Assembly (NCBI RefSeq): GCF_001586255.1
Contig: NZ_CP014544.1
Span: 3,938,501 to 4,002,500, forward strand
DNA: 64,000 nucleotides
Reading direction: 5' to 3'
Source of the DNA: Zhongshania aliphaticivorans
Lineage (GTDB): Bacteria; Pseudomonadota; Gammaproteobacteria; Pseudomonadales; Spongiibacteraceae
Shown here: positions 30,843-38,972 of the stretch, piece by piece
How the letters are laid out: each line of letters opens with the position of its first letter
Position numbering within the stretch: position 1 is the stretch's first letter
Position numbers and translations under genes: made by a program
Notes under the pieces: model-generated
Told to the model about the DNA's origin: nothing
What the model saw: the letters and a program-made list of their open reading frames with translations, nothing else
Database searches by the model: none

Positions 30843-31496
30843 TTATATAACAACGCCGTAGCGTTCTCGATACGCATTGATACGTGCTACCAGATCATCG
30901 TCTTCTGCCGATTGCGTCAAATAAGCCACAATATCGTTCAATCCTACGATGCTCACCACCGCCAAATTGGCATCTTGCTCCAGCTCCTGAATCGCCGAGC
31001 GCTCACCCTGGCCACGCTCTTGGCGATCGAGACCAATCGCAACACCGGCTACCTCGGCACCCTCGGCAGCGATCATTGCAATAGCTTCACGGATTGCGGT
31101 GCCGGCTGTAATCACATCGTCAATGATTAAAACGCGCCCAACAAGCGCGGCGCCAACAAGGCTGCCGCCTTCGCCGTGGTCTTTCTTTTCTTTGCGGTTA
31201 TACGCGTACGGTACATCTAGCTGGTGGTGTTCTGCCAGTGCACAAGCTGTTGCCGCCGCCAGTGGAATACCTTTGTAGGCCGGACCAAACAACACATCAA
31301 ACTGAATACCCGACGCCACAATAGCATCGGCGTAACAGCGACCCAGTGCTGCCAATGCCCCACCGCTGCTGAAGCGACCGGCATTAAAAAAATAAGGGCT
31401 AACACGGCCCGACTTTAGAGTGTATTCGCCAAAACAAAGTGCTTGGCTGGCAATGGCCTGCTGAATAAATCGTTGTTGATAGGGTTTAATGCTCAT
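30843..31496 (-). CDS. pyrE: Orotate phosphoribosyltransferase
   Basis: 217 residues from the ATG at 31496 ([15 protein letters not shown]); an in-frame start four codons upstream also exists. Key parts are [18 protein letters not shown], the catalytic loop [13 protein letters not shown], and the PRPP-binding motif [15 protein letters not shown]. It converts orotate and PRPP to OMP in pyrimidine synthesis. It is divergent from the crc-like gene, the same neighbourhood as in Pseudomonas (pyrE-crc-rph). Confidence 0.97.
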   Translation of the reverse strand: MSIKPYQQRFIQQAIASQALCFGEYTLKSGRVSPYFFNAGRFSSGGALAALGRCYADAIVASGIQFDVLFGPAYKGIPLAAATACALAEHHQLDVPYAYNRKEKKDHGEGGSLVGAALVGRVLIIDDVITAGTAIREAIAMIAAEGAEVAGVAIGLDRQERGQGERSAIQELEQDANLAVVSIVGLNDIVAYLTQSAEDDDLVARINAYRERYGVVI

Positions 31497-31832
31497 TAAT
31501 ACGTCCAATGACTAATATTTCAAATATGTAGCCGCCCATTTTACCCAGCTACGGTGAAAACCTCACCTACGACACGAAATGCAGACAAAAGTCCGTAAAA
31601 ATACTGAACCTCGGCTATCAATCCAGTGTTTTTTTAACAGATATTCTTTACTGTGATTGTTGTCAATAGGGTTTCATTGTAGTCTAACACCTTGTTTATA
31701 TCGAAAATTCAGCCACGCTATTGCTGAACGCCACTTTTGTATTGAGGTTTGGCGTCTTAACTCGCTATAACGATTTACCTCAACGCTCAAGCTTGGCCAC
31801 CACGGCCTCGTTATCGACACGATAGGAAAGAC
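31497..31832. other. Intergenic region between divergent pyrE and crc-like gene
   Basis: 336 bases that must hold the promoters for both genes. It is AT-rich with several T-runs. I see no RNA gene, no strong hairpin and no repeat that I can support. Confidence 0.5.
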
Positions 31833-32615
31833 ATGAGAATTATCAGCTTTTGCGCTGACAGCATCGTAGATGCTGCAAAAAGAGGCTTCTTCGACTGGGT
31901 TACCAAGCAGGATGCCGACATCATCTGCATTCAGAACCTAGGCATTGCCGAGTACAAACTTCGCGACGACGTGTATTTTCCCCGCGACTACAACCCCTAT
32001 TTCTTTGATGCCGCCGACGGTAAACACAACGGCGTCGCCATTTACTGCCGCAAACTGCCCAAAGCCATCATGACAGGGCTGGGATTTTTAGATTTTGATA
32101 TGGACGGCCTCTACATTCAGGCCGACTTTGACAACATCAGTATTGGCAGCTTGCTTGCCCCCACCGCCGAAGAAGGCGATAGCGCAGGCCTAATTCGTAA
32201 AAACCAATTTTTTGAGCAGTTTGGCAACCATCTAACCAAAGTGCGCAACAAACGCCGTGACTTTATTATTTGCGGCAACTGGAATATTGCCCATCGCGGT
32301 ATCGATATTCAGGACATTCGCGGTAACCACGGCAAGCCCGGCAGCTTGGCCGAAGAGCAGCAGTGGATGGATCGTCTGTTTCGGGAACAACAGTACTCCG
32401 ATGCATTTCGTCTAATTAATAACGATCCCGACGAGTTTAGCTGGTGGCCAGACGGTGAGCCCGGCACTAACGGCTGGCGGGTAGACTACCAAATCACCTC
32501 AGAGCACATGACGCCGCGAGTTGAATACGGTGCCATTTACAAAGTACAGCAATTTGGCAAACACGCACCGGTGATTATGGATTACGACTTTGAGTTACCA
32601 GAAAGCCCCTTTTAA
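31833..32615 (+). CDS. crc: Crc-like catabolite repression protein (ExoIII fold, catalytically degenerate)
   Basis: 260 residues with the exonuclease III/EEP fold along the whole length (RGFFDWVTKQDADIICIQ, ADFDNISIGSLLAP, EFSWWPDGEPG, NGWRVDYQI). Active-site residues of ExoIII are replaced: the Asn of FNxNG is Cys7, the LQET glutamate is Asn35, the GDxN aspartate is Asn149 (N151 kept), and the SDH aspartate is Lys243 (H244 kept). Pseudomonas Crc, which works with Hfq in translational repression and is not a nuclease, is degenerate at the same positions and lies in the same pyrE-crc-rph order. The assignment rests on these two points. Confidence 0.85.
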   Translation: MRIISFCADSIVDAAKRGFFDWVTKQDADIICIQNLGIAEYKLRDDVYFPRDYNPYFFDAADGKHNGVAIYCRKLPKAIMTGLGFLDFDMDGLYIQADFDNISIGSLLAPTAEEGDSAGLIRKNQFFEQFGNHLTKVRNKRRDFIICGNWNIAHRGIDIQDIRGNHGKPGSLAEEQQWMDRLFREQQYSDAFRLINNDPDEFSWWPDGEPGTNGWRVDYQITSEHMTPRVEYGAIYKVQQFGKHAPVIMDYDFELPESPF

Positions 32616-32629
32616 GGGCTTTCTGGTAA
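32595..32629. terminator. Perfect 14-bp inverted repeat between convergent crc and rph
   Basis: Arms TTACCAGAAAGCCC (32595-32608) and GGGCTTTCTGGTAA (32616-32629) around a seven-base loop that contains the crc stop codon. The hairpin begins inside crc and ends four bases before the rph stop codon. There is no T-run, so it may act as a two-way terminator or mRNA 3'-end stabiliser. Confidence 0.65.
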
Positions 32630-32633
32630 ACAA

Positions 32634-33350
32634 TTAGGCCAGCGCCGCGCGCTGAGCCTCGATCAATTCAGCAATACCTTTCTCAGCTAAATCCATCATT
32701 GCATTCATTTCAGCGCGACTAAAGGTTGCGCCCTCTGCCGTACCCTGCACTTCAATCACGCCGCCCTTATCATCCATCACCACATTCATATCGGTTTCGG
32801 CGTTGGAGTCCTCGGCGTAATCCAAATCCAGCACCGGCACGCCTTGGTATACGCCGACCGAAATCGCGGCAACTTGCTGCTGAAGCGGATTACCTTTTAT
32901 TAAACCCTTCTTCTGCAAACTGGCCACTGCATCCGCCAAGGCAACGTAGGCGCCGGTGATAGACGCGGTGCGCGTGCCGCCGTCGGCCTGAATCACGTCG
33001 CAATCCAAGTAAATGGTATTCTCACCGAGCATAGTCAAGTCGATAGACGCGCGTAGCGAGCGGCCTATCAAGCGCTGAATCTCTTGGGTGCGGCCACTCT
33101 GCTTGCCCCGTGCCGCCTCCCGATCCATACGGCTACCGGTAGAACGCGGCAACATGCCGTATTCCGCCGTTACCCAGCCTTGACCGCTGCCACGCAAAAA
33201 TCCAGGTACGCTGTTCTGTACCGACGCAGTACAAATCACCTTGGTATTACCCATTTCAATCAATACCGAACCCTCGGCATGGCAGGTGTAATTGCGGGTA
33301 ATGGTTACCTGACGTTTTTCATCGCTGGCGCGCTCGCTGGGTCGTGTCAT
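32634..33350 (-). CDS. rph: Ribonuclease PH
   Basis: 238 residues from the second ATG ([20 protein letters not shown]). Signature segments are [35 protein letters not shown] with the tRNA-binding arginines, [40 protein letters not shown], and [19 protein letters not shown]. It trims the 3' ends of tRNA precursors with phosphate as co-substrate. It is full length, unlike the frameshifted copy of E. coli K-12. It is divergent from yicC, as in Pseudomonas. Confidence 0.98.
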   Translation of the reverse strand: MTRPSERASDEKRQVTITRNYTCHAEGSVLIEMGNTKVICTASVQNSVPGFLRGSGQGWVTAEYGMLPRSTGSRMDREAARGKQSGRTQEIQRLIGRSLRASIDLTMLGENTIYLDCDVIQADGGTRTASITGAYVALADAVASLQKKGLIKGNPLQQQVAAISVGVYQGVPVLDLDYAEDSNAETDMNVVMDDKGGVIEVQGTAEGATFSRAEMNAMMDLAEKGIAELIEAQRAALA

Positions 33351-33517
33351 CATTTAATTCCATAGGCATTCAAAAGAGTGGCGCAGATTATACCTGCCAA
33401 GCCATCCCCACCCCAAACTTCTCCCAGACAAACTCCCGCCGCCAAATCAAATCACTGCTGAAGAAACCGGCTAAAAAGTTTAGAATGGTGTTTCTAATCA
33501 ACACCAAGGGGAAGACA

Positions 33518-34384
33518 TTGACTACCAGCAGCATGACCGCCTTTGCCCACCAGCAATCTGACTATCCTTGGGGCAGTGCCACTTGGGAACTTCGCTCGGT
33601 CAACCATCGCTACCTGGAGCTGTCTTTCAAACTGCCTGAGAGCTGGCGCAATTTAGAACCCAGCCTCCGCGACGCCCTGCGCAAAGGCCTGCAGCGCGGC
33701 AAAGTTGAATGCGCGCTCAAGGTTCAACTGCACAACCAGCAGCAAGCGCTGCAACTCAACAATGTGCTCGCCAGCCAAATTCTCGACGCAGCCAATAAGC
33801 TGAAATCAGATATCGCCCACGCCGCGCCCATCAATGTTTTTGAGTTATTGCGCTGGCCCGGCGTACTCGAACCTCAAAGTGTCGACGGCGACGCCATTAG
33901 CAGCCAATTACTCGAAGGCTTTCAACAGGCCCTCGCAGAACACCTCGCCAACCGCCAACGTGAAGGCCAAGCACTAGCGGACCTCATCACTCAGCGCCTC
34001 GACAGCATCAGCGCCATCGTCGCCGACATCCGCAGCAAAATGCCCGGCATCGTCATCGCTCAACGCGAAAAACTACAACAGCGCCTTGCCGAACTCCAAG
34101 TGGAACTCAACCCCGAGCGTCTAGAGGCAGAAATCGCCCTCATCGCCCAAAAAGCCGACGTAGACGAAGAACTCGACCGCCTCGACACCCACATAACCGA
34201 GGTACGCCGAGTCCTTAAAAAAGGCGGCGCCAGCGGCAGACGCCTCGACTTTTTCATGCAGGAACTCAACCGGGAGGCCAATACCTTGTCATCTAAGGCC
34301 GTTGTTTCTGAAAGCACTCAAGCAGCAGTGGAGTTAAAGGTGTTGATTGAACAGATGCGGGAGCAGATTCAGAATATTGAATAA
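33518..34384 (+). CDS. yicC: YicC family endoribonuclease-like protein
   Basis: The conserved family start SMTAFAHQQ indicates initiation near 33518, where a TTG follows AAGGGGAAGACA. The open frame reaches back to 33344, but the extra 58 residues overlap the rph start and are not like the family. From the TTG it is 288 residues: GSATWELRSVNHRYLELSFKLP, LRDALRKGLQRGKVECAL, the DUF1732 C-terminal half with EELDRLDTHITEVRRVL and GRRLDFFMQELNREANTLSSK, and the invariant end MREQIQNIE. Recent work assigns YicC an RNase role on small RNAs. The downstream gene is an integrase, not the usual gmk. Confidence 0.92.
   Translation: MTTSSMTAFAHQQSDYPWGSATWELRSVNHRYLELSFKLPESWRNLEPSLRDALRKGLQRGKVECALKVQLHNQQQALQLNNVLASQILDAANKLKSDIAHAAPINVFELLRWPGVLEPQSVDGDAISSQLLEGFQQALAEHLANRQREGQALADLITQRLDSISAIVADIRSKMPGIVIAQREKLQQRLAELQVELNPERLEAEIALIAQKADVDEELDRLDTHITEVRRVLKKGGASGRRLDFFMQELNREANTLSSKAVVSESTQAAVELKVLIEQMREQIQNIE
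34366..34384 (+). other. Candidate attachment-site side (attL) at the yicC 3' end
   Basis: The last codons of yicC (GATTCAGAATATTGAATAA) are highly conserved across bacteria. The 3' end of this gene is the known insertion point of SXT/R391-mobilisable genomic islands. Here an integrase gene begins 215 bases downstream, and gmk, the usual neighbour, is missing. The second copy (attR) was not found in the window, so the element would have to extend beyond 64000. Confidence 0.4.
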
Positions 34385-34598
34385 TTTTTTAAGACCGTTT
34401 TAAGCTGTTGCTAGTTGTTACAATGATCATTAATAAACAACAGCTTAACAAATACAACAAAAATTTATCTGTTCACATATTTTACTTTTATTGCATTAAG
34501 TTGCAGGATAATGGTGACATGGGCGGTGACAGAAATTACAACTTTACTCCACAAGTAACCGGCCACTCGAATCTGCCACCAATTTCGTCAGAGATACT

Positions 34599-35840
34599 AT
34601 GGCCACCAGACTTAACGACAAACAAATTAAATCCCTGCTACGCAAAGGCGAGGCGGGACGACATGCGGTGGGAGGCGGGCTCTACTTTCGGGTTAGCCGC
34701 GAGGGTAGCGGTTTTTGGGTCGCCCGCTACACCGCAAATAACAAAAGGCGCGAAATCACGCTCGGACGCTACCCAGACAAGTCACTAGCTACGGCCTACG
34801 CCGAAGCTTTCCAGCTGAAAGAGGACGTACGGAAAGGCATTGACCCACTGGCTGAGAAAAAACGGCCCGACATGGTAAAAATAAGAACCGTAAACGACCT
34901 CGCCGAAGACTGGCTACACAATGACATCGAAAAACGCCTCAAACACCCCCAGATACCTCGTCGGATCTACAAGCAGCTCCTGTCACCACACTTCGGTGAG
35001 CTAGCCCTAAAACGTGTTACTCCACTAGACGTGCGACATGCTATTCAGGCGATTACCACCAGCGGGCGCCCCACAGTAGCAAACGATGCACTGGGCTACA
35101 GCAAGCAATTATTCCGGCACGGCATTCGGCTCGACCTTATGAAGTCGAACCCTGCCGAGGCATTCACAATCCACCACGCAGGCGGAATTGAAAAAAGCCG
35201 CAACCGAGCACTATCTATTTCTGACTTGAACACCGTATTTCAGATACTCCACGACAACCCTGTAAGCTTCACCCGAGACAACTACTTAGCCGTCGCACTG
35301 CTACTCATACTAGGTGTTCGAAAGGGGGAATTGATCGCCGCGCGCTGGACAGAGTTCGATCTAGACAATGCCATTTGGAAACTGCCAGAAGCACGCAGCA
35401 AAACCGGAGCACCTATCACCATCCCCCTACCAAACGCAGCCATCGAATGGTTAGAAGAGCTAAAGGTACGCGGATACAACTCAGAGCATCTCTTCCCAGC
35501 TCGTCGAACTAGTCAACGTCGTGCGTACATCAGCGACGATACGCTTAATCATGCGCTAGCCAAAATGTTCGGCAAGAAAACCAAGCCGGGAGATCATCCA
35601 GCCAACAAACTTGGCGATGCAGGTATCGAGCACTTCACCGTACATGATTTGCGGCGAACCTGCCGCAGCCTCCTCGCTTCAGCAGGAGTCTCGCCCCACA
35701 TAGCGGAACGCTGCCTTAATCACAAACTAAGAGGAGTCGAGGGAATTTACGACCGGCACGACTATCTAGAGGAGCGCAGAGAAGCACTACAAAAAATCAC
35801 CGACCAACTTGGACCAATAATAAACAGAGCAGAGCGTTAA
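34599..35840 (+). CDS. P4-type tyrosine recombinase (genomic island integrase)
   Basis: 413 residues. An N-terminal DUF4102 arm-binding domain (MATRLNDKQIKSLLRKG, YFRVSREGSGFWVARYTANN) is followed by a SAM-like core and the catalytic domain. All catalytic residues are present: Arg241 in GVRKGELIAARW, Lys268 in RSKTGAPI, His349 and Arg352 in HDLRRTCRSLL, His375 in CLNHKL, and Tyr384 in GIYDRHDY. It should therefore be active. No tRNA gene is next to it; it sits behind yicC. It is probably the integrase of an island that starts at the yicC 3' end. Confidence 0.92.
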   Translation: MATRLNDKQIKSLLRKGEAGRHAVGGGLYFRVSREGSGFWVARYTANNKRREITLGRYPDKSLATAYAEAFQLKEDVRKGIDPLAEKKRPDMVKIRTVNDLAEDWLHNDIEKRLKHPQIPRRIYKQLLSPHFGELALKRVTPLDVRHAIQAITTSGRPTVANDALGYSKQLFRHGIRLDLMKSNPAEAFTIHHAGGIEKSRNRALSISDLNTVFQILHDNPVSFTRDNYLAVALLLILGVRKGELIAARWTEFDLDNAIWKLPEARSKTGAPITIPLPNAAIEWLEELKVRGYNSEHLFPARRTSQRRAYISDDTLNHALAKMFGKKTKPGDHPANKLGDAGIEHFTVHDLRRTCRSLLASAGVSPHIAERCLNHKLRGVEGIYDRHDYLEERREALQKITDQLGPIINRAER

Positions 35841-35924
35841 ACCGCTTAACGCCTGCATACGGAAAACTCAACAGCGAGACTATATCGCATCGTAACGCCC
35901 GAGACCTCAGGCGTACCCCCAAAA

Positions 35925-36616
35925 ATGCTACTACCAAATCGAGTATACGACGAGATTTTTGACTGCATCAAACCGAAGAACTGTTTTTTGCCGGTCTAAT
36001 CGGGGAGGACGGGAGTATTTCTGCGAAAGGACGCGTATCAATTGAGCTAAAAGCGATTGACAAATTAATACTGGTCGCTCTGATACGATTTATCGGGCTG
36101 GAGAATACGCTCAAGTACCGGACCGTTAACGCCATTACCGGAAGCCGTGCAGTGTACTCCTCGACCGGCTGGAAAAATGATAATCACATTAAAGCTCTAG
36201 AAAAGAATTTTGGCGTAACTAGCTCGAAAACACTCAGATCCACACCTTCCAAGTTCGTAAAATCAAGTCATGCTATGGCTTTTTCCGCCGGTCTATTCGC
36301 CGGCGATGGTCACATCCGCTCAGGAAATAACGGTCACCTGACCCACATGATCACAGCAGCTAGGCACTGCGCAGATTGGCTCCTGGGTTTTTATGAAGGC
36401 AACGGAATTAATGCCCATTTCACAGCCCGAAAACCGAAGCAAACAGCGCATTAGTATTTGGCGGTCACAGGGGAAGGCGCTATCTGGCTGGCAAAGCAGC
36501 TCGTTAAAGTCCGAGAGCTGCAGCATGGCATGGCTCAAAAATGGCGTTTGATCGAGCTGCCAGTAAAAATTCCGCTAAATCAAAAAAACAAACCAAGAAA
36601 GCAATTCCAAATTTAG
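35925..36616 (+). pseudogene. Decayed LAGLIDADG homing endonuclease gene
   Basis: From 35963 an open frame without a good start codon reads LFFAGLIGEDGSISAKGR, then about 100 residues later AFSAGLFAGDGHIRSG: two LAGLIDADG dodecapeptides, each keeping the catalytic aspartate. At 36452-36454 an in-frame amber codon (TAG) interrupts it. The same frame then continues YLAVTGEGAIWLAKQLVK and on to a stop at 36614-36616, a normal C-terminal end for this fold. Upstream, an ATG at 35925 opens MLLPNRVYDEIFDCIKPK in another frame, which would join after a one-base frameshift near 35975. At least one lesion, probably two, so I call it a pseudogene. Confidence 0.7.
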
Positions 36617-37275
36617 GAAAAGTTTTCTTGCATAACCCCATCACTGCAAACCCTCATACATTGAATCTCGTTGGCTGCATATATTTCGTGATTTTCAACA
36701 GCATCCCTTTTCATAAACTAATTATAATCCAGAGCGAGTGACATAAAATTATTTCAGCGACCCAGAGCTCAATTAAAGTCTACCGGCGAATCAATAATAA
36801 ATACGACACGCACGACTCTACTATTGTGTGCATGTTTTTAGATATAAAAACATTGCCAAAGCGTGCAGCAGGCTTATGACAAAGCTGGCAGTTCAATCTA
36901 CAGGCACTAACTAACAACACCAAGCAATGCAACGGGCGCCCCTATTAAACCTTAGGTACCTGCAAGCATTTAATTAAAAAGTAAAAGTGTTATTCATAGC
37001 TGATCATTTAAAAGTAAAAATCCTGGATCAGTATTAAGTGCCAATCAACACCTGTGTTGTCAAGTTTAGATCAGAATAACATGCCTTTCGGCGGCTAGGA
37101 TTTAGCCCTATTGCAAAGTGATGTAAAATACAACTAACGCCAGAAAATGTGCTAAATACCTGATCTCCGGAGCGGGTTTAAGTGTTCATTAAATGACTCT
37201 CTTGTCGCACTCCCATCCAGCACTGTCATCAAATCTAACATTGCCCCCTATCTTTCTGCCAAACACACACTCCTA
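36617..37275. other. AT-rich gene-free stretch between pseudogene and fds locus
   Basis: 659 bases without a credible coding frame. The one notable structure is an inverted repeat ATGTTTTT / AAAAACAT at 36832-36853 with a six-base centre. No tRNA, attachment-site copy or insertion sequence end is recognised. Confidence 0.5.
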
Positions 37276-38364
37276 TTAAGCCTCGTATATAGAAATTTCT
37301 CTGGCTTTAAATGTCTCATCCACGGTAGAAACAAGTCCGCAGTCGTCACCGCTGTATCCCGGCAACAGCCTTACGGCCTTGCGAAACTCCTCGCCGCGGA
37401 TGATGTTTAGAAATACTTGAAACTTCGGATCGTTCAGTAATTGTTTGTGGCAGGCCATCACATAGCGCTCCCGTGCGAGTGGGATAAAGTCGAGGCCGAA
37501 TTGTCTGGCGGCGGCCTCTACCCCAAAGCCGACGTCGGCCATATTCGCAGCGATATAAGCCGCTACGGCGGAGTGCGTAAACTCTACCTGCTCGAACCCC
37601 TTTATTTTTACACTGGAAACATCCGCTTCTTTCAATAGTGCGTCCAGCAGTGAGCGTGTACCCGAGTTGGTTTGGCGGTTGATAAAGCGCAGGTCAATCT
37701 CGGCTAAATCAGCGAGTCCCTTCACTCCCAGAGGGTTGCCTGCTTGCACCATTAGGCCCTGGCGCCGAGTAATAAACTGAATTATTTGGTGGTTGCGGGG
37801 CTTAAGACGTTTTCGGTATTCACGGTTAAGCGCTTGGGCAGTGCCAATAGGCAGATGAAAACCAGCGATATCGCAGGCGTTGCGGGCCAGTGCCGAGAGC
37901 GCGTCGGCGGGACTGCAATATTGCAAATCCAATGGCAGCTCGCCCATGTGCTTTGGCAGCAGCGCGACGGCGTAGCCGTGGCTGGCATGCAGGCGAAGCA
38001 CCGGTTTGTTGCCCTCCAGTAAATGGGCAATCTCCAAATTTATTTCTGAGCTAAGGCTTTCTAATTGCGGCTCCAAGCGCGCCGCAACCCGTTGCTCAGC
38101 CCAGAGTAGTTTCTCACCTAAGGGCGACAGGCGTGAGCCGCGCCCCCGTTGCTTCTCAATCAGCGGGGTGCCAAAGAACTCTTCCCAGTGTTGCAACATA
38201 TTCCACGCATGACGATAGGAAAAGCCACAGGCTTCAGCGGCTTGGGTTAATTTATTCTGCTTGTGAACAGCGCGTAGTAAGGCAAAGAGGCGAGGGTCCA
38301 GTTGTTCGCCTTGGCCGTCAGTAAAAAACCACGCAGGGGAGATTTGCAAATGTTTCATAGGCAA
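37276..38364 (-). CDS. ModE/LysR-like regulator with periplasmic-binding-type sensor domain (FdsR-like)
   Basis: 362 residues. The N-terminal winged helix (RLFALLRAVHKQNKLTQAAE, SYRHAWNMLQHWEEFFGTPL, GSRLSPLGEKLL) is of ModE/LysR type. Residues about 120-345 form a molybdate/PBP-like sensor domain (VLRLHASHGYAVALLPKHM, RRQGLMVQAGNPLGVKGLAD, NRQTNSGTRSLLDALL). Regulators of this build stand next to soluble formate dehydrogenase operons and are thought to sense formate or molybdate. It is divergent from fdsG with 128 bases between, where a palindrome lies. Naming it fdsR is by context. Confidence 0.85.
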   Translation of the reverse strand: MPMKHLQISPAWFFTDGQGEQLDPRLFALLRAVHKQNKLTQAAEACGFSYRHAWNMLQHWEEFFGTPLIEKQRGRGSRLSPLGEKLLWAEQRVAARLEPQLESLSSEINLEIAHLLEGNKPVLRLHASHGYAVALLPKHMGELPLDLQYCSPADALSALARNACDIAGFHLPIGTAQALNREYRKRLKPRNHQIIQFITRRQGLMVQAGNPLGVKGLADLAEIDLRFINRQTNSGTRSLLDALLKEADVSSVKIKGFEQVEFTHSAVAAYIAANMADVGFGVEAAARQFGLDFIPLARERYVMACHKQLLNDPKFQVFLNIIRGEEFRKAVRLLPGYSGDDCGLVSTVDETFKAREISIYEA

Positions 38365-38436
38365 AGTTGTGCATATTTAGTAAGTGTGGGCGAGCTGCTA
38401 AGCTAAGCGCCAATAATAGCGCTATAAGTGCGAATA

Positions 38437-38456
38437 ATATGCAAATAATTACATAT
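38437..38456. promoter_or_regulatory. Candidate operator in the fdsR-like / fdsG intergenic region
   Basis: ATATG, ten bases, CATAT forms a short palindrome. The nonamer CATATTTAG occurs twice in the 128-base gap, at 38372-38380 and 38452-38460, exactly 80 bases apart. The position between divergent regulator and operon is right for control of both; binding is inferred only. Confidence 0.35.
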
Positions 38457-38492
38457 TTAGAATCATATATATAGTAAATCGAGAGACTATTT

Positions 38493-38972
38493 ATGAAGCC
38501 TGCCTCCCCCAGTGTCGCGGCTGTTGTTGCATCCCTAAAGCATCAGCCCGGTGCCTTGCTGCCTATTCTGCATGCGGTGCAAGATGAGCTCGCTTATGTG
38601 CCGGACGAGGCGATCGCCATCATCGCAGATGGGCTAAACCAGACCCGCGCAGAAATCTCTGGGGTGATCAGTTTTTATCATCATTTTCGGCGCACTCCGC
38701 CGGGTGATCATGTGCTGCAAATTTGTCGCGCCGAGGCCTGTCAGGCGCGGGGGGCAAAACAGTTGGAGGCGCATATTAAGCAGCGCTTGAATATTGACTA
38801 CCACCAAACCTCAGCCGATGGTCGCGTGAGTTTAGAACCGGTGTACTGCTTGGGTAATTGCAGCTGTGGGCCGTCTTTACGGATCGGTGATTCAATTTAT
38901 GGCCGTGTTTCGCCAGCGCGCTTTGAGCAGCTGTTCGATGATATGACGACCCAAGTTGTGGAGCTGGTGTAA
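38493..38972 (+). CDS. fdsG: NAD-dependent formate dehydrogenase gamma subunit (NuoE-like)
   Basis: 159 residues, thioredoxin-like [2Fe-2S] protein homologous to the 24 kDa subunit of complex I. Cluster ligands are in VLQICRAEACQARGAK (two cysteines) and VYCLGNCSCGPSLRIG (two cysteines). It passes electrons from the formate-oxidising subunit to the FMN/NAD subunit. Its stop overlaps the fdsB start by one base, indicating coupling. First gene of fdsGBA-fdhD-fdsD. Confidence 0.95.
   Translation: MKPASPSVAAVVASLKHQPGALLPILHAVQDELAYVPDEAIAIIADGLNQTRAEISGVISFYHHFRRTPPGDHVLQICRAEACQARGAKQLEAHIKQRLNIDYHQTSADGRVSLEPVYCLGNCSCGPSLRIGDSIYGRVSPARFEQLFDDMTTQVVELV

Noticed and set aside
33344-33517. Longer N-terminus for YicC
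   Set aside because: The extra residues overlap the rph start, lack a ribosome site and are unlike the family, which begins at SMTAF.
34385-34598. tRNA gene expected next to a P4-type integrase
   Set aside because: No cloverleaf or tRNA 3' end is visible; the yicC 3' end explains the insertion better.
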